Source of the DNA: Sphingobium wenxiniae
GTDB lineage: Bacteria > Pseudomonadota > Alphaproteobacteria > Sphingomonadales > Sphingomonadaceae
Assembly: GCF_007830065.1 (NCBI RefSeq)
Contig: NZ_VLKK01000020.1
Location: 1-50,649 of the forward strand
DNA length: 50,649 nucleotides
Direction: 5' to 3'
In this document: one piece after another, positions 30,679 to 41,354 of the stretch
Layout of the letters: each line of letters begins with the position of its first letter
How positions within the stretch are numbered: position 1 is the stretch's first letter
Notes under the pieces: model-generated
Databases searched by the model: none
The model's input: only the letters and a program-made list of their open reading frames with translations
What the model was told of the DNA's origin: nothing
Made by a program: the position numbers and the translations under genes

Positions 30679-31294
30679 TGAAACGGGCCTCCAGCTTTTC
30701 GACCGCGGCGCGGGTGAGCACCAGCGAATCGGCCTTCAGGATGTCGTAAACATTGGCGCCGACTGCGGGCAGCAGGTTTACGCCGACGATGTTGGCGGAG
30801 GCCTTGGCGAAGCTGATGTTGACCGCGTCGCCGTCGATGAACAGCGCCTTGGAGAGGTTCAGCTTGGCGAGGCTGGCGACCAGCTCACGGGTCTTGCCGT
30901 CCTTGACGTCGAGAGTGTCGATGATGGTGAGCGAACCGCTCTTGACCTTCGACGACAGCGCCATCTTCAGACCCAGCGCGCGAACCTTCTTGTTCAGCGA
31001 GGGGTTGAAGTCGCGGACGCGGGCGCCGTGGGCCTTACCACCGCCAATGAACACCGGAGCGCGGCGATCGCCGTGACGAGCGGTGCCGCCACCCTTCTGG
31101 CGGCCGAACTTCTTGCCGGTGCGGGCAACGTCGCTACGCTCGCGCGTGCCACGGGCGGTGCCACGACGCTTTTCGAGCTGCCAGGTGACGACGCGATGCA
31201 GGATGTCGGCGCGGGGCTCGAGGCCGAACACGGCATCGTTGAGCTCCAGGTCGCCGGCGGCCTGCGCGTCGAGGGTCTGTACCTTGACCTTCAT
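30671..31294 (-). CDS. rplD: 50S ribosomal protein L4
   Basis: A 207-residue protein with the tunnel-loop signature [21 protein letters not shown] and the motif [13 protein letters not shown]. In E. coli L4 represses the S10 operon through its leader RNA. Here rpsJ-rplC and upstream spacers are structured, but no E. coli-like leader is recognised. It follows rplC by three bases. Confidence 0.96.
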   Translation of the reverse strand: MKVKVQTLDAQAAGDLELNDAVFGLEPRADILHRVVTWQLEKRRGTARGTRERSDVARTGKKFGRQKGGGTARHGDRRAPVFIGGGKAHGARVRDFNPSLNKKVRALGLKMALSSKVKSGSLTIIDTLDVKDGKTRELVASLAKLNLSKALFIDGDAVNISFAKASANIVGVNLLPAVGANVYDILKADSLVLTRAAVEKLEARFNG

Positions 31295-31297
31295 GGT

Positions 31298-32056
31298 TTA
31301 GCCCTCCTGGCCTTCGGTGGCTTCCACTGCCACGACTTCTTCAGCCGGGGTATCAGCAGGAGCGCTGTCGTTACTGTTGTCAGCCTTCTTCAGGCTGGCG
31401 GGGTAAGGCGCATCCGCCGGACGCGCAACCTTGACGGCGTCGCTGACGGTCAGCCAGGTGCCCTTGGCGCCCGGAACGCTGCCCTTCACGAACAGCAGAC
31501 CGCGCTCGACGTCCGTGCGGACGATTTCGAGATTCTGCTGGGTCCGCTCGCGGTCGCCCATGTGTCCGGCCATCTTCTTGTTCTTGAAGACACGGCCCGG
31601 ATCCTGACGGTTACCCGTCGAACCATGGGCGCGGTGGCTGATGGACACGCCGTGGGTGGCGCGCATACCGCCGAAACCCCAGCGCTTCATCGCACCGGCA
31701 AAGCCCTTGCCCTGGGTGTGACCGGCAACGTCGACGAGCTGACCGGCGATGAAATGATCGGCCGCGATCTCGGCGCCGACATCGAGGAGAGCATCCTCGG
31801 CGACGCGGAATTCGACCAGACGCGCCTTCGGCTCCACCTGCGCCTTGGCGAAGTGGCCGCGCTGCGGCTTGGCGACATTCTTGACCTTCGCGACGCCCGC
31901 GCCGAGCTGAACCGCGACATAACCGTCACGATCGACTTCCTTGCGGGCCACGACCTGATTGCCCTCAAGGGCAAGAACCGTAACCGGAACATGACGTCCG
32001 TCCTCTTGGAACAGACGGGTCATCCCGACTTTCTTAGCGATAACGCCAGTGCGCAT
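31298..32056 (-). CDS. rplC: 50S ribosomal protein L3 with acidic C-terminal tail
   Basis: A 252-residue protein. The family core includes [20 protein letters not shown] and [20 protein letters not shown] near the glutamine methylated in E. coli. It is about 40 residues longer than E. coli L3 because of an acidic Ala/Glu/Val-rich C-terminal tail. Two closer upstream ATGs in frame exist, but the one at 32056 has GGGAG at 8-base spacing and matches the family. Confidence 0.96.
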   Translation of the reverse strand: MRTGVIAKKVGMTRLFQEDGRHVPVTVLALEGNQVVARKEVDRDGYVAVQLGAGVAKVKNVAKPQRGHFAKAQVEPKARLVEFRVAEDALLDVGAEIAADHFIAGQLVDVAGHTQGKGFAGAMKRWGFGGMRATHGVSISHRAHGSTGNRQDPGRVFKNKKMAGHMGDRERTQQNLEIVRTDVERGLLFVKGSVPGAKGTWLTVSDAVKVARPADAPYPASLKKADNSNDSAPADTPAEEVVAVEATEGQEG

Positions 32057-32075
32057 CACCATTACTCCCATAGAG

Positions 32076-32301
32076 GCCCGCCTTAGCAGCGGGCGTATCC
32101 AACGAAAAAACCGCTCCGGATTCCTCCTTCGCGGCCAACCCAATGTGTAGATCACCCCGTCCGGGTTGGATGCCGCCCCTACTCGGGAACAGCGACGGGG
32201 GACCAGGACCGCGACATGAGTCGCGCGGTATCCCTTGTGTCGTTTGAGCCTCCGGATACCCCGGAACGCCCGATACCCTGCCCTCCTTTCGGAAAGCAGG
32301 G
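32076..32301 (-). promoter_or_regulatory. Structured 255-base spacer between rpsJ and rplC
   Basis: The rpsJ-rplC gap (32057-32311) is unusually long for this position and holds no gene. Visible stems are CCCTGC/GCAGGG with an inner CTTT/AAAG (32276-32301, just after the rpsJ stop), CCAACCC/GGGTTGG (32135-32169) and GCCCGC/GCGGGC (32076-32094), which is close before the rplC ribosome-binding site. No T-tract marks a simple terminator. It may be an attenuator, a processing site or an autoregulatory leader. Confidence 0.4.
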
Positions 32302-32311
32302 ACTTGTCGGC

Positions 32312-32620
32312 TCAGGCCAACTTGATCTCTACGTTCACGCCGGCAGCCAGATCCAGCTTCATCAGCGCGTCGACCGTCTGCGGCGTCGGCTGCACAATGT
32401 CAAGCATACGCTTGTAGGTGCGGACCTCGAACTGCTCGCGCGACTTCTTGTCGATATGCGGGCCACGGTTGACCGTGAACTTCTCGATGCGCGTCGGCAA
32501 AGGAATCGGACCGCGGATGAGGGCGCCCGTGCGGCGGGCGGTTTCGGCGATGTCGCCAGTCGCCTGATCGAGCACGCGATGATCGAACGCCTTAAGGCGA
32601 ATGCGGATGTTGCTGTCCAT
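32312..32620 (-). CDS. rpsJ: 30S ribosomal protein S10 / transcription antitermination factor NusE
   Basis: A 102-residue protein beginning [20 protein letters not shown]. It ends in the family pattern ([20 protein letters not shown]), with the conserved loop [21 protein letters not shown]10 is both a head protein of the 30S subunit and, with NusB, the boxA-binding antitermination factor. First gene of the S10 set; a terminator-like stem separates it from tuf. Confidence 0.97.
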   Translation of the reverse strand: MDSNIRIRLKAFDHRVLDQATGDIAETARRTGALIRGPIPLPTRIEKFTVNRGPHIDKKSREQFEVRTYKRMLDIVQPTPQTVDALMKLDLAAGVNVEIKLA

Positions 32621-32654
32621 ATCCCTAACCGATGCGAAAGAGCCAAAAACCAGA

Positions 32655-32697
32655 GCATTTTCCAGTCAGCTAGAACAGCTAACGATTCAGAAAATGC
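32655..32697 (-). promoter_or_regulatory. Imperfect hairpin in the rpsJ leader
   Basis: GCATTTTC (32655-32662) and GAAAATGC (32690-32697) are complementary. An inner AGCT/AGCT pair and a GT/AC match extend the fold. It lies about 35 bases upstream of the rpsJ start in a locally AT-rich leader between the tuf terminator and rpsJ. It could be part of an S10-operon leader RNA; it does not resemble the E. coli L4 target. Confidence 0.35.
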
Positions 32698-32773
32698 GCC
32701 AAACCAAAAATATACCGCCTCAACATTGCCCTTCTAGCTCCTTCGAGCCGGAGAAAGGCGATCCGAGGCGGCG

Positions 32774-32815
32774 AAAACTCCAAGCGGCGCGAATCAGACG
32801 ATTCGCGCCGCTTGG
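32774..32815 (-). terminator. Predicted terminator downstream of tuf
   Basis: A perfect 16-bp stem (32780-32795 with 32800-32815; arm CCAAGCGGCGCGAATC) has a 4-base loop. On the minus strand it is followed by GAGTTTTC. It starts nine bases after the tuf stop. It should end or reduce transcription of the str genes before rpsJ. Confidence 0.8.
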
Positions 32816-32823
32816 TGCCTATA

Positions 32824-34014
<1,191 letters not shown>

Positions 34015-34150
34015 TTTATCCTACCTTCTAATCAAATCCGCTGTGTGGTTTGACCGCTCGGCCGCGCCTTGCGAAGGCGCGTCCATAGCAGCAAATTTCG
34101 AGATTACCAGCCCCAAACCGACCCGCCTGCACGGGCCGGCCGGGAAATCG

Positions 34151-36223
34151 TCAGGCCATCTTCGCCTTGACTTCGTCCGCCACATTCTGCGGCACTTCGT
34201 CATAGTGCGAAAACTGCATGCTGTACTGCGCACGACCCTGCGTGAAGGAACGCAGCTGGTTCACATAGCCGAACATGTTGGCCAGCGGCACCAGCGCCTC
34301 GACGACCTGCGCGTTGCCGCGGCTGTCAGTGCCCTGGATCTGTCCGCGCCGGCTGTTCATGTCGCCGATGACGTCGCCCAGATATTCTTCCGGAGACACG
34401 ACTTCGACCTTCATGATCGGCTCGAGCAGCTTGATGCCCGACTTCTGCGCCGCTTCGCGCATCGCGCCGCGAGCACAGATTTCGAAGGCCAGCGCCGACG
34501 AGTCGACGTCGTGATAGGCGCCATCCGTCAGGTGGACTTCGAAGTCGATGATCGGGAAGCCGATGAGCTGGCCGGTCTCGGCCGTCTCACGGAAACCCTT
34601 CTCCACCGACGGGATATATTCGCGCGGGATGTTGCCGCCCTTGATCTCGTCGAAGAACTGAAAGCCCGAGCCGCGCTCGCCGGGGATGACCGTCGCCTTG
34701 ACGCGGCCGAACTGGCCCGAACCGCCCGACTGCTTCTTGTGCGTGTAGTCGATGTCGACCTTCTTCGCGAGATATTCGCGATAGGCGACCTGCGGCGCGC
34801 CGACATTGGCTTCGACCTTGAACTCGCGCTTCATGCGGTCGACCAGGATTTCGAGGTGAAGTTCGCCCATGCCCTTGATGATGGTCTGGCCCGATTCGTG
34901 ATCGGTCGAAACCCGAAAGGACGGGTCCTCGGCGGCCAGGCGGTTGAGCGCGATGCCCATCTTTTCCTGATCGGCCTTGGTCTTCGGCTCCACCGACAGC
35001 TCGATGACCGGCTCGGGGAACTCCATGCGCTCCAGGATGATCGGCTGACGCTCGGCGCACAGCGTGTCGCCCGTGGTGGTTTCCTTGAGGCCCGCCAGCG
35101 CGACGATGTCGCCTGCATATGCCGTATCGACGTCCTCACGCGAATTCGCGTGCATCAGAAGCATACGGCCGATCTTCTCCTTCTTGTCCTTGACCGAGTT
35201 CAGATAGCTGCCCTTGGTCAGGGTGCCCGAATAGACGCGCAGGAAGGTCAGCGAGCCGACGAACGGGTCGTTCATGATCTTGAACGCGAGGCCGGCGAAG
35301 GGCGCGTCGTCCGCGGTCGGACGGCTGTCGGGGGCGTCGGTGTCCGGGTTGATGCCCTGCACGTCTTCGATGTCGAGCGGGCTGGGCAGATAGTCGACGA
35401 CAGCGTCGAGCAGCGGCTGCACGCCCTTGTTCTTGAAGGACGAGCCGCACAGCACCGGCACGAAGGCCTGCGCCAGCGTGCCCTTGCGGATCAGCTTCTT
35501 GAGCGTATCCGTGTCGGGCAGATTGCCTTCCAGATAGGCTTCCATCGCCTCATCGTCCTGCTCGACGGCAAGCTCGATCAGCTTTTCGCGATATTCAGCG
35601 GCCTTGTCGGCGAGGTCGGCCGGGATTTCCTTATATTCGAACTCGGCGCCCAGGCTTTCATCCTTCCAGATGATCGCACGGTCATGCACGAGGTCGACGA
35701 GGCCGATGAAGTCCGATTCCGCACCGATGGGGAGATAAAGGACAGCCGGCGTCGCGCCGAGACGGTCGATGATCGTCTGCACGCAAAAATAGAAATTGGC
35801 GCCGGTGCGGTCGAGCTTGTTGATGTAGCACATCCGCGGAACTTTATACTTGTCCGCCTGGCGCCACACGGTTTCCGACTGCGGCTCAACGCCCGCAACG
35901 CCGTCGAACGCGGCCACCGCGCCGTCGAGCACGCGCAGCGAACGCTCGACTTCGATGGTGAAGTCGACGTGGCCGGGCGTGTCGATGATGTTCAGCCGGT
36001 GGTCGTTCCAGAAACAGGTGGTCGCGGCCGACGTGATGGTGATGCCACGCTCCTGCTCCTGCTCCATCCAGTCCATCGTGGCGGCGCCGTCATGGACTTC
36101 GCCGATCTTGTAGGACTTGCCGGTGTAGTAAAGGATACGCTCGGTCGTGGTGGTCTTGCCGGCGTCGATATGCGCCATGATACCGAAATTGCGATAGCGT
36201 TCGAGCGGATGGCTGCGGGCCAT
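34151..36223 (-). CDS. fusA: Elongation factor G
   Basis: A 690-residue translocase GTPase. G motifs are [15 protein letters not shown] near residue 17, DTPGHVDF and NKLDRTGA. Domain IV/V signatures YEFxx-like [18 protein letters not shown] and [16 protein letters not shown] are present. Full-length. Lies between rpsG and tuf in the str order. Confidence 0.98.
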   Translation of the reverse strand: MARSHPLERYRNFGIMAHIDAGKTTTTERILYYTGKSYKIGEVHDGAATMDWMEQEQERGITITSAATTCFWNDHRLNIIDTPGHVDFTIEVERSLRVLDGAVAAFDGVAGVEPQSETVWRQADKYKVPRMCYINKLDRTGANFYFCVQTIIDRLGATPAVLYLPIGAESDFIGLVDLVHDRAIIWKDESLGAEFEYKEIPADLADKAAEYREKLIELAVEQDDEAMEAYLEGNLPDTDTLKKLIRKGTLAQAFVPVLCGSSFKNKGVQPLLDAVVDYLPSPLDIEDVQGINPDTDAPDSRPTADDAPFAGLAFKIMNDPFVGSLTFLRVYSGTLTKGSYLNSVKDKKEKIGRMLLMHANSREDVDTAYAGDIVALAGLKETTTGDTLCAERQPIILERMEFPEPVIELSVEPKTKADQEKMGIALNRLAAEDPSFRVSTDHESGQTIIKGMGELHLEILVDRMKREFKVEANVGAPQVAYREYLAKKVDIDYTHKKQSGGSGQFGRVKATVIPGERGSGFQFFDEIKGGNIPREYIPSVEKGFRETAETGQLIGFPIIDFEVHLTDGAYHDVDSSALAFEICARGAMREAAQKSGIKLLEPIMKVEVVSPEEYLGDVIGDMNSRRGQIQGTDSRGNAQVVEALVPLANMFGYVNQLRSFTQGRAQYSMQFSHYDEVPQNVADEVKAKMA

Positions 36224-36350
36224 GATGCTTCTCCGTTGCCGGTGCGCCGGCGGTTGGGGATATTTGAGTCTTGCGTGGCCCCTAAACCAATCCGTCCGCC
36301 ATGGGTAGACCCCCGACGAACGGACCGGATATTCGGAGCATTCTGATCAA

Positions 36351-36376
36351 GAACGGGCGCCCGAAGGCGCCCGTTC
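36351..36376 (-). terminator. Strong stem-loop between rpsG and fusA (attenuator-like)
   Basis: A perfect 11-bp stem (GAACGGGCGCC 36351-36361 with GGCGCCCGTTC 36366-36376) is closed on the minus strand by a TTCG tetraloop, an extra-stable type. It begins nine bases after the rpsG stop. Only a short TTGATC follows, so it is likely a partial terminator or an mRNA-stabilising element rather than a full stop. Confidence 0.55.
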
Positions 36377-36385
36377 CCAAAATGC

Positions 36386-36856
36386 TTACCAGCGGTAGTG
36401 CGAGAAGGCGCGGTTCGCTTCCGCCATGCGGTGCGTGTCCTCGCGCTTCTTGACCGCATTGCCGCGGTTGTTGGCCGCGTCCAGCAGCTCACCCGACAGG
36501 CGCGCGGCCATCGTGGTTTCGCTGCGGTTGCGCGACGCGGTGATGAGCCAGCGGATGGCCAGCGCCTGCGCGCGCTCGGGACGCACTTCGACCGGAACCT
36601 GATAGGTCGCACCGCCGACGCGGCGGCTGCGGACCTCGATACCCGGCTTCACATTGTTGAGGGCGTCATGGAACATCTGGATCGGGTCCTTCTTGGCCTT
36701 CGCTTCGACAGTGTCGAGCGCGCCATAGACGATGGACTCGGCGACGGCCTTCTTGCCGTCCTGCATGATGCTGTTCATGAATTTCGAAAGGACGACATCA
36801 CCGAACTTGGGATCGGGCAGGATGACGCGCTTTTCGGGGCGACGACGACGTGACAT
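36386..36856 (-). CDS. rpsG: 30S ribosomal protein S7
   Basis: A 156-residue protein beginning [20 protein letters not shown] and ending AFSHYRW, both diagnostic. It nucleates the 30S head and is the autoregulator of the str operon in E. coli. The open frame extends to 36967 but the ATG at 36856 is the family start. It follows rpsL by 13 bases. Confidence 0.97.
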   Translation of the reverse strand: MSRRRRPEKRVILPDPKFGDVVLSKFMNSIMQDGKKAVAESIVYGALDTVEAKAKKDPIQMFHDALNNVKPGIEVRSRRVGGATYQVPVEVRPERAQALAIRWLITASRNRSETTMAARLSGELLDAANNRGNAVKKREDTHRMAEANRAFSHYRW

Positions 36857-36869
36857 GCTCTGGTCTCCC

Positions 36870-37241
36870 TTACTTCGGACGCTTCGCGCCGTACTTCGAA
36901 CGGCTCTGCTTACGGTCCTTGACGCCCTGGGTATCCAGAACGCCGCGCAGCACGTGATAACGCACACCGGGAAGGTCGCGTACGCGGCCGCCGCGGATCA
37001 GCACGACGCTGTGCTCCTGAAGGTTGTGGCCTTCACCCGGAATGTAGGTGATGACTTCGCGCTGATTGACCAGACGCACCTTCGCCACCTTGCGGAGAGC
37101 CGAGTTCGGCTTCTTCGGGGTCGTTGTGTAGACGCGGGTGCAAACGCCGCGCTTTTGCGGGTTGGCATCCATTGCAGGGACCTTCGACTTGGCCTTCTGC
37201 GGTTCGCGGCCCTTGCGGACCAGCTGGTTGATTGTTGGCAT
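36870..37241 (-). CDS. rpsL: 30S ribosomal protein S12 (arginine at position 88)
   Basis: A 123-residue decoding-centre protein beginning [15 protein letters not shown]. Lys43 in [13 protein letters not shown] is conserved. Position 88 (counting Met1) in [13 protein letters not shown] is arginine, where E. coli has lysine; the codon on the minus strand reads CGC. Substitutions there, including Lys to Arg, cause streptomycin resistance in several bacteria. Asp89, the methylthiolation target of RimO in E. coli, is present. The start MPTINQ is preferred over an upstream MKGF. First gene of the str operon, preceded by a good promoter. Confidence 0.97.
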   Translation of the reverse strand: MPTINQLVRKGREPQKAKSKVPAMDANPQKRGVCTRVYTTTPKKPNSALRKVAKVRLVNQREVITYIPGEGHNLQEHSVVLIRGGRVRDLPGVRYHVLRGVLDTQGVKDRKQSRSKYGAKRPK

Positions 37242-37447
37242 GAAGCCCTTCACCTTTTTTCAGTTACTTTACCGCGCGCACTCCCGCGTTCCAGGCCGCA
37301 GGGAGAAGCAATCTCCAAACAGCAAAGGCCCCGGTGGGCAACGCCCCCTGGAGCCGCAAGAGCACCCGGCAATGTTCAGCTCTGTGTTCGCCCGGCGAAT
37401 GTGGAAAAAAGACGAGTCCTCCCGCCGCAGGCCGCTGGGCTGGCGCG

Positions 37448-37476
37448 CCTATAGCGATGCGCGCCTTGCCGGTCAA
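37448..37476 (-). promoter_or_regulatory. Predicted promoter of the str operon
   Basis: On the minus strand TTGACC (37476-37471) and TATAGG (37453-37448) are separated by exactly 17 bases. The start would be about 200 bases before rpsL. The leader (37242-37440) has no gene. The stretch 37477-37564 carries the upstream side and the start region of the divergent GGDEF-EAL gene. Confidence 0.65.
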
Positions 37477-37564
37477 GCCACGGGCGGTTCCCGCCATTTC
37501 CTGCCGAGGAAAAGCGGCATGGTGAACAACATCTTAGGAAATTGATAAGCTTTCCTGCCCATGC

Positions 37565-39883
37565 TTGCCGTTACGGAACGCCGGTGCTGCCGGTCATGGA
37601 CATGATGTGAAAGATATTCTCCTCCTTTCCGGCGAATTCAGGAGCCGCGCACAGGAAGCGTCCTTCCAGGCCTGCCGCCTGCCCGAATCGCGTCGGCAGG
37701 CGCGCCGGCTTTTTCTCTTTTCGGTCTTGCTCAACACATTGTTCCTGTCCAGCGACTGGCGCTTCGCGGGGACGCCCCATTTCGAAATTGCGGTCCCGGC
37801 GCGCATCGCCGTGATACTGGGTTCCCTGCTTTGCCTGGGCCTGGCGCGTTCCATGACGAGTTTCAGGGCGGTCGAGCGCTTGTGCTTCCTGTGGCAGGCG
37901 ATCACCGCGATCGGGGTCGCGTTTCTCGTATCTTCCCGCAGCGACATCGCCATCTTCGTTCTGGTCATGCTGCCGACCGTTTTCTACCTCGCGGTCCCGA
38001 CCAGCTTTCGCGGCAATATGGGCGGGGGGATGGCGTGCGGCACGGCGCTTCTGGTCGGATATCTGGCGCCCGCGCCTTTTTCCCCGACCATGCCGGGGAT
38101 GATCATGGCAATGCTGATCCTGCATTGCGGCATGTGGATCGCAATCGCACGCTCCAACCGCGCCCAGCGGCAGCAATGGATCGCCACGCGGGAGGCGCAG
38201 GACGCCCGCGCCGCGCTGGCGAACAGCAGCGCAACGCTGGAGCGCATGTTCATGACGGTTCCCGTTCCCCTGCTGGTCACGCGCGGCGACGGCACTGTCC
38301 TGCGCCATAATGAGGCCGCTGGGCGCACATTGGGCAGGGAGGGGGATTTCCGGCCTATCTGGATGATCGAAGACGATATGCCTTCTATCCGCCTGCTCGA
38401 CTATATCCAGGCCGGCGGCCATGCCGATCACATCGAATGCCGGATAGCGGACGCCGGAGGCATTTTGCGCGATATCCTCTATTCCTCGCGGCCGGTGATG
38501 ATCGCCGGGGAAGACTGCACATTGTCCAGCATCGTGGAGATCACCGATCGGAAGAATGCCGAACGGCATCTGGCGCAACTGGCGATGACCGATGCGCTGA
38601 CGGGGCTGGCCAATCGCTCTCATTTCATGGCGGCGCTCACCCAGGCGAGCGAAGCGACCCGCAGCTCGGGCGGCCGGATGGCGGTGGCGTTGATCGACGT
38701 CGACGAGTTCAAGCGGATCAACGACAGTTCCGGGCATGACGCCGGCGATGCGCTGCTTTGCGCCGTGGGTCGAAGATTGCGCGCCGCGGTCCGCCCCGGC
38801 GACCTGGTCGCGCGCATGGGAGGCGATGAATTCGCGGTGCTCATCACCCGCACGGGCGACCGGCGCGACCTGGACAGCATCCTTGCCCGCATGGCCATGC
38901 GGCTTCACGCGCCGTTGCGCCATGGAGAACGAGAGATCGAATGTCGCGCGAGCATAGGTGTCGCCCTGTTCCCGGACCATGCGGACGATGTCGCCGACCT
39001 GATGAAACATGCCGACATCGCCCTTTACGAAGCCAAGAACGCGGGGCGCGGACGGGCCTGCCTGTTCGAAACGGGTCTGCTGGAAAGCTGGGAACGGGAA
39101 GCGCGGATGCTGGAGCGTGCGCGCCATGCGCTGGTCCACACGCCGCCGACTCCATGGTATCAACCCAAGGTGGACCTCGCCAACGGCAAGGTGATCGGCT
39201 TTGAAGCGTTGCTGCGCTGCGTGCAGCCCGACGGCTCCATCCTGATGCCGGGCGACATCGCGGCGGCATTCGAACATCCCGAACTGGGCCGCCTGCTGAC
39301 GGACAAGATGCTGGAAGGCATATTGGCCGACTGTCGCGCCTGGGAAGAAAGAGGCATCGATTTCGGTCATGTCGCCGTCAACCTTCCCGGCGTGGAATTG
39401 CATGACCGGGCCTTTCCGGACCGCTTTCTGGCCCGATTGTCGGAAAACAGCGTACCACCCCGGCGTATCGAGCTGGAAGTGACGGAATCGGTATTCCTGG
39501 GCCGCAACGCCGAAGTCGTGGAACATAATCTCCGGCGATTGAGCGCCGCCGGCATTTCCATCGCGCTGGACGATTTCGGCACGGGCTATGCCTCCCTCTC
39601 CCATCTCAAGCAGTTTCCGATCGATATCATCAAAATCGACCGCTGCTTCATCCGCGATCTCGAAACCGATCCCGACGACGCGGCCATCGTGCGCGCCGTG
39701 CTGAACCTGGCATACAGCCTGGGTATCCAAACGGTGGCCGAAGGGGTCGAAAATGAAAGCCAGCTTGCCTATCTGCGCGCGGGCGGATGTCATTTTGGAC
39801 AGGGCTTCCTGTTCGGCGCAGCGCTTCCCGCGTCCCGCATTTCCGAATTGCAGCGAATCGACCGCAGCCGATCATCGAACTGA
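37565..39883 (+). CDS. Membrane-bound GGDEF-EAL protein (cyclic di-GMP synthesis/hydrolysis)
   Basis: A protein of up to 772 residues. The N-terminal ~200 residues hold about five or six membrane helices, followed by a PAS-like segment (about 215-340). The GGDEF domain is intact (GGDEF near 418-422), with the inhibitory-site RPGD five residues before it. The EAL domain is also intact (EAL near 546-548, EVTES, DDFGTGYASLSHL). Both activities are therefore possible; the net effect on cyclic di-GMP is unknown. The start is uncertain: TTG at 37565 and GTG at 37607 both lack a good ribosome-binding site. Divergent from the str operon. Confidence 0.9.
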   Translation: MPLRNAGAAGHGHDVKDILLLSGEFRSRAQEASFQACRLPESRRQARRLFLFSVLLNTLFLSSDWRFAGTPHFEIAVPARIAVILGSLLCLGLARSMTSFRAVERLCFLWQAITAIGVAFLVSSRSDIAIFVLVMLPTVFYLAVPTSFRGNMGGGMACGTALLVGYLAPAPFSPTMPGMIMAMLILHCGMWIAIARSNRAQRQQWIATREAQDARAALANSSATLERMFMTVPVPLLVTRGDGTVLRHNEAAGRTLGREGDFRPIWMIEDDMPSIRLLDYIQAGGHADHIECRIADAGGILRDILYSSRPVMIAGEDCTLSSIVEITDRKNAERHLAQLAMTDALTGLANRSHFMAALTQASEATRSSGGRMAVALIDVDEFKRINDSSGHDAGDALLCAVGRRLRAAVRPGDLVARMGGDEFAVLITRTGDRRDLDSILARMAMRLHAPLRHGEREIECRASIGVALFPDHADDVADLMKHADIALYEAKNAGRGRACLFETGLLESWEREARMLERARHALVHTPPTPWYQPKVDLANGKVIGFEALLRCVQPDGSILMPGDIAAAFEHPELGRLLTDKMLEGILADCRAWEERGIDFGHVAVNLPGVELHDRAFPDRFLARLSENSVPPRRIELEVTESVFLGRNAEVVEHNLRRLSAAGISIALDDFGTGYASLSHLKQFPIDIIKIDRCFIRDLETDPDDAAIVRAVLNLAYSLGIQTVAEGVENESQLAYLRAGGCHFGQGFLFGAALPASRISELQRIDRSRSSN

Positions 39884-40039
39884 GCACGGAATTTCCTGCA
39901 ATGAAGGAACCGAACGGCTTTGCTCTTTTCGTCCCGCCTGCCTTTCGCCTTGTCATGAGTCCGCAATGACGGATTCGCGCAAACGGGACTCTTCTTGCTA
40001 GCGCACCCCTCCTCGTCAGTAGAATCGCGTGGGGTCCAA

Positions 40040-41218
40040 TTGTCGCATCGAAAGAAGAAGGGGAGGACTTCCCTCCGGGAACGGCTTGCGGCCTTTTGCC
40101 CGGAGCGGGAGATTTTCCTGCGCTCGGGCGGCAAGGTCAGGTTCGTCCGCATTTCCCGGCGCGCGCAACTGAGCGCTGGGACGGCATTGTTCGCCGTGCT
40201 GATCGGATTGGGCGCGCTCATCGCCACGCTGGCCACCATGGCCCATGACCGCGCCCTCCTGGCCCGGCAGGGCAAGGCCGTGGCCGATGAAGCGAATAAG
40301 GTAGACCATTATCGCAAGTCCGTGGAAGAACTGGCTCAGGATCTGGAAGCGCGCCAGGATTTCATGGACGACCTCTATCGGACGCATTTCGGCGCCGGAG
40401 AAGGATCGCTGTCGGATCGCGTGCTCGGCACCTCCGATTCCGCGACGAAAGAGGATACGCGTTCCGAAAGCACCGCGAAAATCAGCATGGCCCCGGAAGC
40501 GGCTCCGCTGCGAATGATCGATACGCGGCAACGGCGGTTTGCGCTTCTGCTCGCCACGGCGGTCGAACGGCGCGCGGACAAGGCCGCCGACGCCATCCGC
40601 AGCTTCGGCCTCAATCCCGATTCCTTCAACCGCCGCGCCGCGCGGGCGCAGGGCGGCCCTTTCGTACCCTGGCCCGGCGAACGCGAGGCCATGCCCAGGG
40701 AACTAGCCCGGCTGGCAAGCGCGCTATCCCGCATGGAGACTCTGGAAAGCAGCCTCGTCGCGATCCCTTCGGGCAAGCCGACGGCTGCGCCGATGGAAAC
40801 CAGTTCCTACGGTTATCGCCGGGATCCATTCAACGGCCACGCCGCCTTTCATGCGGGAATGGATTTCCCCGGCCGCGATGGTCAGCCCATATTGGCGGCG
40901 GCGAAAGGCAAGGTGGTCCATGTCGGCCAGCGGCAGGGCTATGGCAATGTGGTCGAAGTCGAACATGGCAACGGCCTGATGACCCGCTATGCCCATCTTT
41001 CCGGCTTTTCGAGCCGCGTCGGACAGATCGTGGCCCGTGGAGACACGATCGCGCGGATGGGATCGACGGGCCGCTCGACCGGCACACATCTGCATTTCGA
41101 AGTGCGCCTGAACGATCGGCCCATCAATCCGCGCCGTTTCCTGGAGGCGCGGCGGGATGTTCTTCAGGTCCAGCAGATCGCCAAGGCGCGCTTCGCCGAT
41201 ATCAATGGCCGAAGCTGA
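40040..41218 (+). CDS. M23-family metallopeptidase (cell-wall endopeptidase-like)
   Basis: A 392-residue protein with a basic N-terminus, one membrane segment near residues 50-70, a coiled-coil-like stretch (about 75-120) and a C-terminal LytM/M23 domain. The zinc motifs are HAGMD (271-275) and HLHFE (350-354), so the domain looks catalytic. Such proteins cut peptidoglycan cross-links in the periplasm. No ATG fits; a TTG at 40040 with GGGG upstream is chosen, and an in-frame TTG at 39995 is the alternative. Convergent with comM. Confidence 0.9.
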   Translation: MSHRKKKGRTSLRERLAAFCPEREIFLRSGGKVRFVRISRRAQLSAGTALFAVLIGLGALIATLATMAHDRALLARQGKAVADEANKVDHYRKSVEELAQDLEARQDFMDDLYRTHFGAGEGSLSDRVLGTSDSATKEDTRSESTAKISMAPEAAPLRMIDTRQRRFALLLATAVERRADKAADAIRSFGLNPDSFNRRAARAQGGPFVPWPGEREAMPRELARLASALSRMETLESSLVAIPSGKPTAAPMETSSYGYRRDPFNGHAAFHAGMDFPGRDGQPILAAAKGKVVHVGQRQGYGNVVEVEHGNGLMTRYAHLSGFSSRVGQIVARGDTIARMGSTGRSTGTHLHFEVRLNDRPINPRRFLEARRDVLQVQQIAKARFADINGRS

Positions 41219-41354
41219 GGAATAGACCCGCGTCATTGACCGAATGCGGCCATGAACAGATGTCGCGCCGACTCACTCCACCCCCTGCAAGCGGGAGAGG
41301 GGAGCGAGGCTTAGTTCCAACAGTGTGCGCCAGCGCTCCTCCGCTTCCCAACGC

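Noticed and set aside
37571..39793. 740-codon minus-strand frame opposite the GGDEF-EAL gene
   Set aside because: The plus-strand protein has complete GGDEF and EAL motifs; the minus-strand frame has no recognisable domain.
41278..41312. Hairpin-like ccccctgcaagcgggagagggg between the M23 gene and comM
   Set aside because: It may be a shared terminator between convergent genes, but pairing is imperfect and no T-tract is seen in either direction, so it is not listed as a feature.
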